DNA from: Anabaena sp. WA102 | Lineage (GTDB): Bacteria; Cyanobacteriota; Cyanobacteriia; Cyanobacteriales; Nostocaceae | DNA: 64,000 nt | Assembly (NCBI RefSeq): GCF_001277295.1 | Contig: NZ_CP011456.1 | Coordinates: 5,522,001 to 5,586,000 of the forward strand | Direction: 5' to 3' | Shown: positions 8,534 through 16,992 of the stretch, piece by piece | Position numbering within the stretch: position 1 is the first letter of the stretch | How the letters are laid out: each line of letters begins with the position of its first letter | Made by a program: the position numbers and the translations under genes | Notes under the pieces: model-generated | Seen by the model: the letters and a program-made list of their open reading frames with translations, nothing else | Databases searched by the model: none | Told to the model about the DNA's origin: nothing

Positions 8534-9345
8534 TTATCCATAAATATCAATTTCACTATTCTTTAAATCATCAACCAAACAAACCAATAATTCTGTTTTT
8601 ACATGGCTTCATGGGGAATATTTATGAATTTGATCAAGCCATAAAACTACTAGTTGATGATTTTTCCCATCTTACCATTGATTTACCGGGACATGGCAAA
8701 ACTCATGTTTTAGATGATGAATGTTATACAATGGCATCTACAGCCGCAGCGATTATCCAATTATTAGATCAATTAAAAATTGACCAGTGTTATTTAATTG
8801 GTTACTCAATGGGAGGAAGATTAGCCTTATATCTGACTCTGTATTTTCCCCAAAGATTTATTAAAGTTATCCTAGAATCTGCTTCTCCTGGTTTAGCCAC
8901 AGAAACCGCAAGGTTGGCTAGAATTAAAAGTGATGCTCAAATAGCCAAAAAATTAACGAGAATGACAAATAAAGATGATTTTGATTACTTTCTCCATAAT
9001 TGGTATCAACAGCCAATTTTTGGGGATATTAAAAATCATCCACAATACCAATCTATGATAGCCAGTAGATTAGCAAATAATCCGCTAAATTTAGTTAAAT
9101 CACTGCAATTTATGGGAACAGGTTCTCAACCTAGTTTATGGGAATTTCTACCTAAAAATACTATTCCTCTATTATTATTAGTTGGTGAGGAAGATGAAAA
9201 ATTTATGAAAATTAATATGGAAGTTACCAAAAAATGTAACTTTGTTAAATTACAAATAATTGATCAAATTGCACATAATATTCATCTAGAAAACACTGTA
9301 GCATTTGTGCAAAATATGCAAAAATTTTTTAGTAGGGTGTGTTAG
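8530..9345 (+). CDS. menH: MenH-like 2-succinyl-6-hydroxy-2,4-cyclohexadiene-1-carboxylate synthase
   Basis: An alpha/beta hydrolase-fold enzyme of phylloquinone (the photosystem I quinone) synthesis, eliminating pyruvate from the MenD product. The oxyanion/HG segment FLHGFMGN, the nucleophile elbow GYSMGGR (Ser near residue 93), the ESASPGL motif and FLHNWYQQPIF are all characteristic of MenH. The likely catalytic Asp is in VGEEDEKF and His in IAHNIHLEN near the end. Its 271 residues are the usual length. The TTG start overlaps the upstream sensor gene stop (TTGA), so the two are probably cotranscribed. The pairing with a metal sensor is unusual and may be accidental. Confidence 0.87.
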   Translation: MIIHKYQFHYSLNHQPNKPIILFLHGFMGNIYEFDQAIKLLVDDFSHLTIDLPGHGKTHVLDDECYTMASTAAAIIQLLDQLKIDQCYLIGYSMGGRLALYLTLYFPQRFIKVILESASPGLATETARLARIKSDAQIAKKLTRMTNKDDFDYFLHNWYQQPIFGDIKNHPQYQSMIASRLANNPLNLVKSLQFMGTGSQPSLWEFLPKNTIPLLLLVGEEDEKFMKINMEVTKKCNFVKLQIIDQIAHNIHLENTVAFVQNMQKFFSRVC

Positions 9346-9417
9346 CGACAGCGTAACGCACCATTATCAATAATTTGGTACATTACAGATTTCTCATTGT
9401 TGTTGTTACCGAATTCT

Positions 9418-9440
9418 GGGCGCAGACCCTGCGCCCCTAC
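9418..9440. repeat. GC-rich hairpin repeat (GGCGCAGACCCTGCGCCCC)
   Basis: GGGCGCAG pairs with CTGCGCCC around a short loop. Near-identical blocks lie at about 10550-10575 and 63086-63108, always between genes. It is much more GC-rich than its surroundings. It behaves like a REP-type palindrome; termination is possible but no T-run follows. Confidence 0.6.
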
Positions 9441-9454
9441 GTTGCGAACTGTTT

Positions 9455-9630
9455 CCGTTCTATAAAACTTACCCAAAATTACCAAAGTCTAGACACATCT
9501 GGACAGCGATAATCTTAGTGTTTATTTCCTGCTTCATCGCGGTCTTAGAATGACTTCCAATCTTGTTTGCCCGCTCCACAGACAATCTCGGTAGAACTTA
9601 CCGTTTCTGACCGTAGTTCCTAAAAAGAAC
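9455..9630 (-). mobile_element. solo right end of the TnpB element (omega-RNA-like region without tnpB)
   Basis: Read on the minus strand, this stretch is a diverged copy of 21604-21780, the 3' end of the TnpB element. Shared blocks include GGTTC...AGGAACTACGGTCAG, AAACGGTAAGTTCTACCGAG, GTCATTCTAAGACC and GGGTAAGTTTTATAGAACGG, ending at the same terminal GAACGG. No tnpB or left end adjoins it; the wecG-type gene ends 17 bases away. It is either a decayed insertion or an independent small element keeping only the guide-RNA-like end. Confidence 0.75.
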
Positions 9631-9646
9631 CCTATTACCGTTGCAC

Positions 9647-10411
9647 TCAGAACTCCCAACTATTAACATCTTTATGAGTCCAACGATAAATTAAGGATTT
9701 AAAGGCGAACTCTGGTAAGGCTAACATTCGTTGCCAGCGCCAAGGTTCTTGATATAGTCTATATAGCCATTCTAAGTTATTATTTGCTAACCAACGGGGG
9801 GCGCGAGTTTTTCCACCTGACCAAATATCAAAACTACCACCAACACCTACCCAAATGGAGTGAGGACACAAATGACGGTGTTCAGCAATCCATAATTCTT
9901 GACGTGGTACTCCCAAACCAACAAATATTACTTGTGGCTGTAGTTGAGTCAGAGTTTGCAATAACTGTTGTTCTTCTGCTGGGGAATGATAACCAGAATG
10001 TGTGCCGGATATTTTGAGAGTGGGAAGTTGTTTTTGCCATAAATCTGCTGCTTTTTCGGCTATTCCTGGTGCGCCTCCATAGAAAAATATTGAAGCAGAT
10101 GTTTGTTCTTGATCTATTATTTGTAAAAGGCTTTCTGCTAATTCAATTCCGGGAAACCGTTGCACTTTTTGTCCTAATAAATATTGTAAATAGAGAACTA
10201 CTCCTGCGCCGTCGGGAATAACTAATTCAGCATTTTTAATGATTTTTGCTAATGGGAGATTGCGCTCTGCTTGCATAGTCATTTCGGCATTGAGGGTGAC
10301 GACATGAGTCCCTTGACCTGCTTTTAAGCAATCTAATAACCAGTTTGGATAATTATTCATTATATGCACTGGTAAGCCTAGTACGGGTAATGCTTGCGGG
10401 AATTTAAACAT
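9647..10411 (-). CDS. WecG/TagA/CpsF family glycosyltransferase
   Basis: A family 26 glycosyltransferase that transfers a sugar (classically N-acetylmannosaminuronic acid or N-acetylmannosamine) to a lipid-linked acceptor in surface polysaccharide assembly. The 254 residues carry the family blocks VVTLNAEM, VIPDGAGVVL, FFYGGAPG, VGLGVPRQELW and GVGGSFDIWSGGKTRAP in order. The C-terminus is basic and aromatic, suggesting peripheral membrane contact. No polysaccharide genes adjoin, so donor and acceptor cannot be named. ATG 10411 is the only reasonable start. Confidence 0.93.
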   Translation of the reverse strand: MFKFPQALPVLGLPVHIMNNYPNWLLDCLKAGQGTHVVTLNAEMTMQAERNLPLAKIIKNAELVIPDGAGVVLYLQYLLGQKVQRFPGIELAESLLQIIDQEQTSASIFFYGGAPGIAEKAADLWQKQLPTLKISGTHSGYHSPAEEQQLLQTLTQLQPQVIFVGLGVPRQELWIAEHRHLCPHSIWVGVGGSFDIWSGGKTRAPRWLANNNLEWLYRLYQEPWRWQRMLALPEFAFKSLIYRWTHKDVNSWEF

Positions 10412-10607
10412 AGTTTTTTTAAAATCAGAATTTAGGAGAATGTTTGATAAAGATTAGTGTATCAAGTTTTTCCCTGAATGAATGACAAGAATTTGTCAAG
10501 TAAAACAGTTTAGGTGTTACAGCAATTCTCGGTTTCATGAAATACAGTGGAGGGCGCAGACCCTGCGCCCCTACAGGTTTTGCGATAGGAAAGTGTACCT
10601 CATAACA

Positions 10608-11225
10608 TCAGAAAGTGGGGTTAAGATCCTCTGGACGATCAATATCCGCTAAAGTTTGCAGATAGCTCATTGATAAGTTTAACTTCTGGGCAATTTCTAC
10701 TGTTTTTACAAATACTTGAGCGGTTCCCCAGGAAATATTTGTAAATAATTCTGCTATTGGTTGTTGTAACCCAATTAAATAATAACCACCGTCTAGGGCA
10801 GGACCCAGGACAAGATTACAAACTTTTAATTCCTCGAAGGCGGTTGTTAAAATTTGCGAGTTTAGATCAGGGCAGTCTGTACCAATGATGATGACTCGTT
10901 CTGCTTTTTGATTAAACGCATTGATGAGCGATCGCTCCATTTTTGCTCCCAAATCTCCTTCGCCCTGAGATTGATATTTTAAATCATTTCCTAACCAATT
11001 TTGCATTTTTTCCAAATTACCACCTGTAAACCGCACTTCTACGGATACTCTGGTGGTCCTTTGCAGTTCTTTGACCTGAAAAATAGTATGTTCGGTCATT
11101 TGTTTGTGCAAGTTAGCAGCACCAACTTCACCCAAAACAGGTATTAACCGGGTTTTTGTTGTCCCTGGTTCTGGGTAGCGGGTAAAAATAATCAGGTGTT
11201 GTTTTGATGGTTTCCAAGATATCAT
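10608..11225 (-). CDS. DUF2064 / TIGR04282-type nucleotidyl-glycosyltransferase-like protein
   Basis: A 205-residue GT-A-like protein of the family annotated as arsenosugar-biosynthesis-type glycosyltransferase (TIGR04282, DUF2064). Diagnostic blocks are IIFTRYPEPGTTKTRLIPVLG near the N-terminus, GDLGAKMERS, IIIGTDCPDL and VLGPALDGGYYLIGL. The family resembles nucleotide-sugar transferases, but its substrate is not settled for most members. Its ATG overlaps the rsmE stop by four bases (ATGA type), so the two form an operon. No arsenic genes are nearby, so the arsenosugar label should not be taken literally. Confidence 0.82.
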   Translation of the reverse strand: MISWKPSKQHLIIFTRYPEPGTTKTRLIPVLGEVGAANLHKQMTEHTIFQVKELQRTTRVSVEVRFTGGNLEKMQNWLGNDLKYQSQGEGDLGAKMERSLINAFNQKAERVIIIGTDCPDLNSQILTTAFEELKVCNLVLGPALDGGYYLIGLQQPIAELFTNISWGTAQVFVKTVEIAQKLNLSMSYLQTLADIDRPEDLNPTF

Positions 11226-11926
11226 TCAAAATTTGCTGCTATTAAAGATATGGCAACTATGGGTGCGGTGACTGCGCGAAGAATCCGACGACCCAAGGAA
11301 ATGGGCTGAAATCCTGATTCTATGGCTATTTCTATTTCTTGATTTGTCCAACCTCCTTCTGGGCCAATGGCAATAATGATCTCATTTGCAGTTTTATTGA
11401 TTATCTGCTGTAAATGAGGATAATCTCCACGAGCTTCACAGATATAACGATGAGTGGCAATATTTTCTTTGATGGCAGTGTTGAAAGCTACTGGTTGGAG
11501 GATGGTGGGAACTACAGCCCGTTCTGACTGTTCAGCGGCTTCTGAGGCTATACGCTGCCAACGTTCTAGTTTTTTGGGGCTGGGATTTAATAGGGTGCGA
11601 TCGCTCAAAATAGGTGCAATACAAGTTACCCCTAACTCAGTACAACACCGGACAATTTCATCAAATCCATTGCCTTTGGGTAATGCCATCATCAAGGTAA
11701 TAGCCACAGGTAATTCAGTTTTTACCTCCAGCGGTTCTAAAATCTCTCCTTGTTCCCCTTGTAACTGCGCTAACCACCATTTCCCCATACCATCCATCAC
11801 AATAAATTTATCACTATCTCGCAAGCGCAATACCCGCAGCAAATAATGTTGTTGTTGAGGTGTTAATACAAGTTTGTTAGCTTGAAGTTGTTGGGGATGA
11901 ACAGTAATGCGTTGAAGTTGGGACAT
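11222..11926 (-). CDS. rsmE: 16S rRNA (uracil(1498)-N(3))-methyltransferase
   Basis: A SPOUT-class methyltransferase that methylates U1498 of 16S rRNA using S-adenosylmethionine. The 234 residues show an N-terminal PUA-like region (HYLLRVLRLRDSDKFIVMDG) and the knot region with IAIGPEGGWTNQEI and LGRRILRAVTAP, the SAM-binding signatures of RsmE. The mid block CCTELGVTCIAPILSDRT and AAEQSERAVVP are also typical. It leads a two-gene operon with the DUF2064 gene (four-base overlap). An R2 element sits 34 bases upstream and may affect the promoter region. Confidence 0.95.
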   Translation of the reverse strand: MSQLQRITVHPQQLQANKLVLTPQQQHYLLRVLRLRDSDKFIVMDGMGKWWLAQLQGEQGEILEPLEVKTELPVAITLMMALPKGNGFDEIVRCCTELGVTCIAPILSDRTLLNPSPKKLERWQRIASEAAEQSERAVVPTILQPVAFNTAIKENIATHRYICEARGDYPHLQQIINKTANEIIIAIGPEGGWTNQEIEIAIESGFQPISLGRRILRAVTAPIVAISLIAANFE

Positions 11927-11959
11927 ATTAGCAGGAGTCAGAAAGTAAGAATAGTCTTA

Positions 11960-12082
11960 GGGACTTCCAAGAAATAAATTACCCTAATAAACGAACCACA
12001 GAGGCACAGAGGACACGGAGGAATGAGGGTTTGAGAGATTTTTTGCGTTAGGTAGCTGAGTGTTTTTTTATTTGGAAGTCCC
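11960..12082. mobile_element. R2 MITE, copy 1, TTA target duplication
   Basis: The ends GGGACTTCCAAGAAATAAA and TTTATTTGGAAGTCCC are inverted repeats (11 bp exact). TTA is present on both sides (11957-11959 and 12083-12085). The interior holds the widespread sequence GAACCACAGAGGCACAGAG and codes for nothing obvious. It lies between rsmE and the TPR gene. An inverted copy is at 39564-39685 and a 5'-truncated one at 15361-15428. Confidence 0.85.
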
Positions 12083-12251
12083 TTAAATCTGGGAAGGTGA
12101 TATACTGCAAACGGTTCATAAGTTTAACCAAATATGAACCCCCTCTGGTAAATCTCTCCAATATTAAATGTTATTCCTTTTTCCTCTCTTCTTAGGAGAG
12201 GGTTAGGGAAAGGCTTTGAACCTTGTTCTTTGTATGATAAAAAAGTCCAGC

Positions 12252-12297
12252 TTCTAGCCGTTTTGAGTATAGGTCTTTAGACCGGAGAGTGTCAATG
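12252..12297. repeat. fragment resembling an IS200/IS605-type right end
   Basis: The block ending GGTCTTTAGACCGGAGAGTGTCAA matches the end of the region at 25404-25610 (GTCTTTAGACCGGGGAGTGTCAA). In cyanobacteria such hairpins commonly mark the 3' end of IS200/IS605-type elements. The stop codon of the TPR gene (TGA, complement of 12292-12294) lies inside it, so the element may have trimmed that gene's end. Confidence 0.4.
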
Positions 12298-13035
12298 TAA
12301 TAATGCTTGAAACCGCTGTTCACCGCGAATTTTAGCAAAATCTGGGTCGGTTTTCGCTAAATCTTGATATTTTTTGGGTACAAGTTGAATAGCTTTTTTG
12401 AGGTTATCAATTGCTAGTTCGAGATTATTTTGCAAGGCATAATTACAAGCCTTGTTATAATATGCTTGGTGCAAATTGGGTTGAATAGTAATTGCTTGAT
12501 TGTAAGATGCCAAAGCTTCTTTGTAGCGTTGTAATTTAGTCAGAGCAATGCCTCGGTTAATCCAAGCTTCATGTTTATTCGAGTGAATAGCGATCGCTTC
12601 ATTGTATGATTTAACAGCTTCTTCATAATTTCCTAAAGCCGTTAAAGCATTACCACGATTATACCAAGCCTCATCTTTATTTGGACGAATAGCGATCGCC
12701 TTATCATAAGATAATACCGCTTCTGGATACTGTTGCAAAGCAATTAAAGCATTACCACGATTTACCCAAGTCTCCGCACTATCAGCTTTAATAGCTATGA
12801 CCTGATTATATACATTTAAAGCTTCTTGATAACGATGGGTATCCAACAAACCATTACCTTGTAGTAATAAATTTTTGGCTTTTTGACTATCTTGCACCTC
12901 TGTAATTAGTTGATTAACATTGCTTTCCTGGGCAACTTGTTGAGTATTATCTGGAGAAGAATTTGCCAAATCACTACAGCCAATCGCCAGAAAACTAATT
13001 AAACTAGAGGCAATTAATTTTCGCCAAACTACCAT
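12292..13035 (-). CDS. TPR-repeat lipoprotein
   Basis: A 247-residue secreted lipoprotein. The signal peptide (KLIASSLISFLAIG) ends in the lipobox LAIGC, so the mature protein should be anchored by its lipidated Cys near residue 20. Five or so 34-residue tetratricopeptide repeats follow (AETWVNRGNALIALQQYPEAVLS is the pattern, about residues 55-225), a scaffold for protein-protein contacts. The last repeats are less regular. The partner is unknown. Its stop lies within an IS-end-like sequence, so the C-terminus could be shortened, but the final residues (FAKIRGEQRFQALL) look natural. Confidence 0.88.
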   Translation of the reverse strand: MVVWRKLIASSLISFLAIGCSDLANSSPDNTQQVAQESNVNQLITEVQDSQKAKNLLLQGNGLLDTHRYQEALNVYNQVIAIKADSAETWVNRGNALIALQQYPEAVLSYDKAIAIRPNKDEAWYNRGNALTALGNYEEAVKSYNEAIAIHSNKHEAWINRGIALTKLQRYKEALASYNQAITIQPNLHQAYYNKACNYALQNNLELAIDNLKKAIQLVPKKYQDLAKTDPDFAKIRGEQRFQALLH

Positions 13036-13202
13036 GTTGCACCTACAAAAATCATATAATTATCCTAAAACTGATGGAAACTTCTAAGTCGTATCGAAAT
13101 CAACTAATCATTACTAATTGTTTTTTATTTATGTAAACTCAAGATGAAGATTTGGATAAGGTTTTCATAAAGTATGAATATTATACCATATCTGCCAGAG
13201 TC

Positions 13203-13235
13203 AGATCCCCGACTTCTCTAAGAAGTCGGGGATCT
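13203..13235. repeat. perfect hairpin repeat AGATCCCCGACTTCT...AGAAGTCGGGGATCT
   Basis: A 15-bp perfect palindrome arm with a three-base loop. Similar copies lie at 34046-34078, 48577-48610, 54568-54600 and 56229-56261, all between genes, mostly 3' of them and sometimes followed by T-rich DNA. It may act as a terminator or mRNA-end stabiliser, but its identity across sites points to a mobile REP-like unit. Confidence 0.75.
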
Positions 13236-13515
13236 TATTTATAGCTGTTGTGGCGGAGTCATTTGGTGAGTTGCCAAAAAAAAGAATCATCCCACATAAA
13301 AATTCTAAATGATTTGTGGTAAAATTACGTGCTTGTTGCTTGTGGAGACAAAAAAATTGATTTACAACCGCACAGAATCATAATTATCCGTATTTATCTG
13401 TGATCAATTATCCAGATTGATCTGAGATTGAGGATAAAGATTATATAATACTGTGAATACAAGTGTTTTGACAGCAATTAAATTGATAATGAGACGATGG
13501 GAGGAAACTAAAAAT

Positions 13516-14829
13516 ATGAGTATTGAACCTGACTCATCCAACTCAGAAATAAATCAAGCAGATGAATTAGCAACTGATGGTAGTGATCACTCATTACTAA
13601 CAGAAGGATTAGGAAAAAAACAAATATTTGGACAATCTGCATTCAAGGCGAACATGAGCAAAGGGGCTACGTTTCTTGTGGAAAGTAACTCCAGTTTGCA
13701 AACTGCTATTACCCCAAGAATTTTATTATTTACCAGTTTGGCGATCGCCACAACTATCATTAGTATTGTCATTAATAACTCATTTCTGGGGATTGTGGGA
13801 ACTTTAGCAACCTTGATTTTATCACTGTTAATCCTGTTCCCGTGGCTGCAAAATATTATTCAAGAATGGTTTTCACCTCAAGATAGAAATGTATTTATTG
13901 GCTTAATAGGAGTAATAGTAGCAATAATTGGCTTATTCAGATTTACTAATTTGGGTAGTGGTTTACTGAGTTGGGGAAAAAGAGTTAACTGGGATGCTTC
14001 TGGGACTTTAGCAGAATGGTTTGGAGCATTGGGACAAATTGCCATTGCTATCATCGCCGTTTATGTAGCATGGCGACAATATGTAATTTCTAAAGACCTC
14101 ACCATTCAACAAAACCTGCTAACTGTACAGCAAAACATTATTACCCAACAGCAAACCATAGATTCCTACTTTCAAGGAATTTCTGACCTAGTATTAGATG
14201 AAGAAGGATTATTAGAAGATTGGCCACAAGAAAGAGCGATCGCTGAAGGACGCACCGCCGCTATATTTAGTAGTGTAGATGGCAGTGGTAAAGCCAAAAT
14301 TCTGCGATTTCTCTCCCGTTCCAAATTACTCTCTCCCCTCCAGCGCGATCGCCGACTAGGAAGAGCTATTCTAGATGGTAGTGGTGGTTATGCCGAAGAT
14401 CTTTTAGAAGGAGTGCGCGTCATTGATTTAGGTGTCATGTTAGCAGGTGCAGATTTAGCCGACAATGATTTACGCTGGACAGATTTAAGTGAAGCTAACC
14501 TCATTCGTGCTAATCTGAGTAATTGCGATTTAGTCAAAGCCAACCTTGCCCGCACAATCTTATATGATGCCAATTTGAGCAACGCCGATTTAAATGGAGT
14601 GCGCCTATTTTATGGTTTACCTGAACAGGCATCCCCCCGCAGTCGCAGCGAACCACCCAACTACGAAACAGGAGAACACACCGGCGCAGTTATCGAAAAT
14701 GCCGACTTCACCAACGCCCAAAGAATGTCCGAATCTACCCGTCACTATTGCTGTACTTGGTGTGGAGAAAAAACCAGACGGACAATTCCCGGTGGTTGTC
14801 AAGGGATTCCTAACAAATTGGGAAGATAA
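13516..14829 (+). CDS. membrane-anchored pentapeptide-repeat protein
   Basis: The protein has a polar N-terminal region, four hydrophobic segments (near ILLFTSLAIATTIISIVI, LGIVGTLATLILSLLILF, FIGLIGVIVAIIGLF and IAIAIIAVYVAW), a Gln-rich coiled stretch, a soluble region, and a C-terminal run of pentapeptide repeats A(D/N)LXX (ADLADNDLRWTDLSEANLIR and onward) forming a short right-handed beta-helix. The end carries a CCTWCGEKTR Cys cluster. ATG 13516 is chosen because GAGGA lies about ten bases upstream; a GTG at 13453 would add 21 residues. Pentapeptide proteins with membrane anchors are common in cyanobacteria; function unknown. Confidence 0.82.
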   Translation: MSIEPDSSNSEINQADELATDGSDHSLLTEGLGKKQIFGQSAFKANMSKGATFLVESNSSLQTAITPRILLFTSLAIATTIISIVINNSFLGIVGTLATLILSLLILFPWLQNIIQEWFSPQDRNVFIGLIGVIVAIIGLFRFTNLGSGLLSWGKRVNWDASGTLAEWFGALGQIAIAIIAVYVAWRQYVISKDLTIQQNLLTVQQNIITQQQTIDSYFQGISDLVLDEEGLLEDWPQERAIAEGRTAAIFSSVDGSGKAKILRFLSRSKLLSPLQRDRRLGRAILDGSGGYAEDLLEGVRVIDLGVMLAGADLADNDLRWTDLSEANLIRANLSNCDLVKANLARTILYDANLSNADLNGVRLFYGLPEQASPRSRSEPPNYETGEHTGAVIENADFTNAQRMSESTRHYCCTWCGEKTRRTIPGGCQGIPNKLGR

Positions 14830-14869
14830 AATTTAGGAAAGAGGCAATTGACCATTAATTTAATTTTCG

Positions 14870-15008
14870 TAGGTTGGCTTGAAGCATGAAACCCAACATT
14901 AGCGAGAGGATAGTAGGAGGTGTTGGGTTATGGCTATGGCTCCTACGTCGCCACGCAAGCTATCGCCACACTTCGTAAACGTCCCTCAGTCCCTCAACCA
15001 AACCTACA
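14870..15008. repeat. interspersed palindromic repeat (TAGGTTGG...CCAAACCTA)
   Basis: Ends TAGGTTGG and AACCAAACCTA are inverted. An inner pair is ACCCAACATTAG / GTGTTGGGTTATGG, and the middle holds a CGCCACGCAAGCTATCGCCA block of the kind common in cyanobacterial intergenic DNA. It resembles 278-355. Non-coding. Confidence 0.55.
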
Positions 15009-15020
15009 ATAAATATTGTT

Positions 15021-15119
15021 TTACATAAAGGGAACGGTAGATCCGGTAGAGCCATATAACGCTTCCCTTGCCCAATCTTTGATGTGTTTTAGCCGAGTTA
15101 AATCATCAATTTTGCTCAT
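15021..15119 (-). pseudogene. HepT-like (HEPN) toxin gene, 5' remnant
   Basis: The minus strand starts MSKIDDLTRLKHIKDWAREA, the characteristic beginning of a HepT/HEPN RNase-like toxin, but stops after 32 codons. Intact HepT proteins are about 110 residues and carry RX4-6H further on, which is absent. The ATG overlaps the end of the upstream nucleotidyltransferase remnant, the classical MNT-HepT layout. The 3' part was lost where the palindromic repeat at 14870-15008 now ends. Confidence 0.6.
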
Positions 15120-15235
15120 AAATAACCATTGCTTCTATTAAGACTTGCTCACGAAAATAACGACTTAAATCGGCTGATGTTCTTAAATCTATCTGCCTAT
15201 TTAGGGTTTGCTGAAAAAGTTGTCTGTGAGGGCAG
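15106..15235 (-). pseudogene. MNT-type nucleotidyltransferase antitoxin, 3' remnant
   Basis: Read on the minus strand this gives RQLFQQTLNRQIDLRTSADL then SRYFREQVLIEAMVIYEQN and a stop, the C-terminal end of a minimal nucleotidyltransferase paired with HepT. In intact systems MNT AMPylates and neutralises HepT. The GSX10DXD active site would lie upstream, where the sequence now is a GAACAGGGAACAGG repeat, so the domain is gone. The plus-strand frame across it (15129-15338) is spurious. Confidence 0.6.
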
Positions 15236-15360
15236 AGAACAGGGAACAGGGAACAGTTTCAACTATCTGGATATCCTCTCTTTTGTAAAATCATCTCTTA
15301 ATACTGAACCAAATAAAGACAACTTGCGAATCGAGTGACTTTGACAAAAATGATTAATTT

Positions 15361-15428
15361 CTTCTTCCTCCGTGTCCTCTGTGCCTCTGTGGTTCGTTTA
15401 TTAGGGTAATTTATTTCTTGGAAGTCCC
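15361..15428. mobile_element. R2 MITE, truncated copy
   Basis: Contains the right half of R2: CCTCCGTGTCCTCTGTGCCT, then GGTAATTTATTTCTTGGAAG ending GTCCC. The left terminal repeat is missing. After it, about 300 bases of AT-rich DNA up to the protease gene show no gene; they probably hold its promoter. Confidence 0.7.
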
Positions 15429-15750
15429 TAAGACTATAACAAGTATAGCCTTACTTGAACTTTAATTGTATAGTTATAACCTTACAACTTACGCAAGTGC
15501 CACACCAAAAATCTGTTTATTTGCAGGATTTATGTAGTCTGACGCACCCTTCCAATGTATCAGTTGCGTAATTCCTCAAACTTTGTCTTTGACCTATCTA
15601 ACAGGAAATTGACAATTCTTAATATTCAAAAATCTTGGAACTAAACCTATAAACCACAAGTCAACAGCAATACCTATGGGTAATGGGTAAAAAAATCTTT
15701 AAAAAACAGAACTAAAACTGAACTAACAAGTTTAAGGAGGATTTAAATTG

Positions 15751-16938
15751 ATGAGAAATTCTAAATTTCTGCAAATATCTACTGCGGCTTTATTGAGTTT
15801 AGGAATCTTCCAAAACATAGCTCTTGCTCAACCAATTAAAACCCAAATAAGAATCCCCCCATCTCAAACTGTAGATAAAAATTTATCGCAAATCAAAATC
15901 AATCCCCTTTATCTTGAACGAGAACAAAAAGCTCCCTTAATCATTAAAAATCAACTACTGGAATTACGCCGGGATATCCAGTCAAAAAACTTCACCTTTC
16001 AGGTAGGTTACACCACAGCCTTAGATTATAAACTAGAGCAACTAGCCGCCACCCAAGCACCAGATGATTTACCAACACAGGCTAACATCCAAAACGCCGT
16101 TGCAGCACAAATCTTAAATCTTGATTCAGCCGAACGTGAGAAATTTGAACGTATCAATCCCGGCGTAATCCCTGAATTACAATTAATTAAACGTAATGGC
16201 TGTTTTGCCTCAGCCAAATCCTTTGACTGGCGGAATTTAAATAAAGTTACCCCAGTTCGTAACCAAGGAGGTTGCGGTAGTTGTTGGGCATTTGCTACCT
16301 TGGGAGCTTACGAAGGGAATAACCTCATTCGCAATAACTCCGCTGCTGATGCTTCCGAACAGCAAATTATTAACTGGGGTGGTGCAGGTAGTTGTGGTGG
16401 GGGTTGGTGGTCTAAAGCATTTGATTTCCTCATTAACAAAGGCACAGCCACCGAAGCCACAGTACCCTACACCGCCACCAACAATCCCTACAATCCCAGC
16501 GTAGACACTCCCTACCGTTCCATAGCCTGGGGATATGTTAAACCAAACGGCGGAATTCCCACAGTTGCAGAAATGAAACTGGCTATGTGCAAATATGGAC
16601 CCTTAACAGTTGCAGTGAGAGTTACTCCTGCTTTCCAAGGTTATGTTAGCGGCGTATTTAACGAGCAAGCAAATGGTCCTATTAATCATGGTGTCACCCT
16701 CATTGGTTGGGATGATCAAAAACAAGCTTGGTTAATCAAGAATTCTTGGGGTACAGGTTGGGGTGACAATGGTTATATGTGGATTGGCTATAACAGCAAT
16801 AGCATCGGTTATGGCGCAGCTTGGACTCAAGCTAGAAGCAATTTCTACAAGCTTTCTCCTGACTTGTTGAAAAAAATCACTCCTTTAAAAATCAATCCAG
16901 AATTAATTAAAGTTAATTCCAAAAACATCTCTCGATAA
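15751..16938 (+). CDS. secreted papain-family (C1A) cysteine protease
   Basis: A papain-like peptidase with an export signal (LQISTAALLSLGIFQNIALAQ), a pro-region of about 130 residues and a mature C1A domain. The catalytic Cys is in NQGGCGSCWAFA (about residue 179), preceded by the oxyanion Gln of RNQGG. The catalytic His is in NHGVTLIGWD (about 313) and Asn in IKNSWGTGWGDNGY (about 331). All are intact. ATG 15751 follows AAGGAGG by ten bases; the TTG at 15748 is less likely. The next gene downstream encodes a chagasin-type inhibitor of this same peptidase class, with an R1 element between them. Confidence 0.94.
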   Translation: MRNSKFLQISTAALLSLGIFQNIALAQPIKTQIRIPPSQTVDKNLSQIKINPLYLEREQKAPLIIKNQLLELRRDIQSKNFTFQVGYTTALDYKLEQLAATQAPDDLPTQANIQNAVAAQILNLDSAEREKFERINPGVIPELQLIKRNGCFASAKSFDWRNLNKVTPVRNQGGCGSCWAFATLGAYEGNNLIRNNSAADASEQQIINWGGAGSCGGGWWSKAFDFLINKGTATEATVPYTATNNPYNPSVDTPYRSIAWGYVKPNGGIPTVAEMKLAMCKYGPLTVAVRVTPAFQGYVSGVFNEQANGPINHGVTLIGWDDQKQAWLIKNSWGTGWGDNGYMWIGYNSNSIGYGAAWTQARSNFYKLSPDLLKKITPLKINPELIKVNSKNISR

Positions 16939-16992
16939 TTGTTTTGACTTTAGCTAACCCATTGGTGTCAACTTAAGCTCAAATCCCTACCA

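Noticed and set aside
15129..15338. 69-residue plus-strand frame
   Set aside because: It runs antisense through clear MNT/HepT remains and a GAACAGGG repeat; no ribosome site or family.
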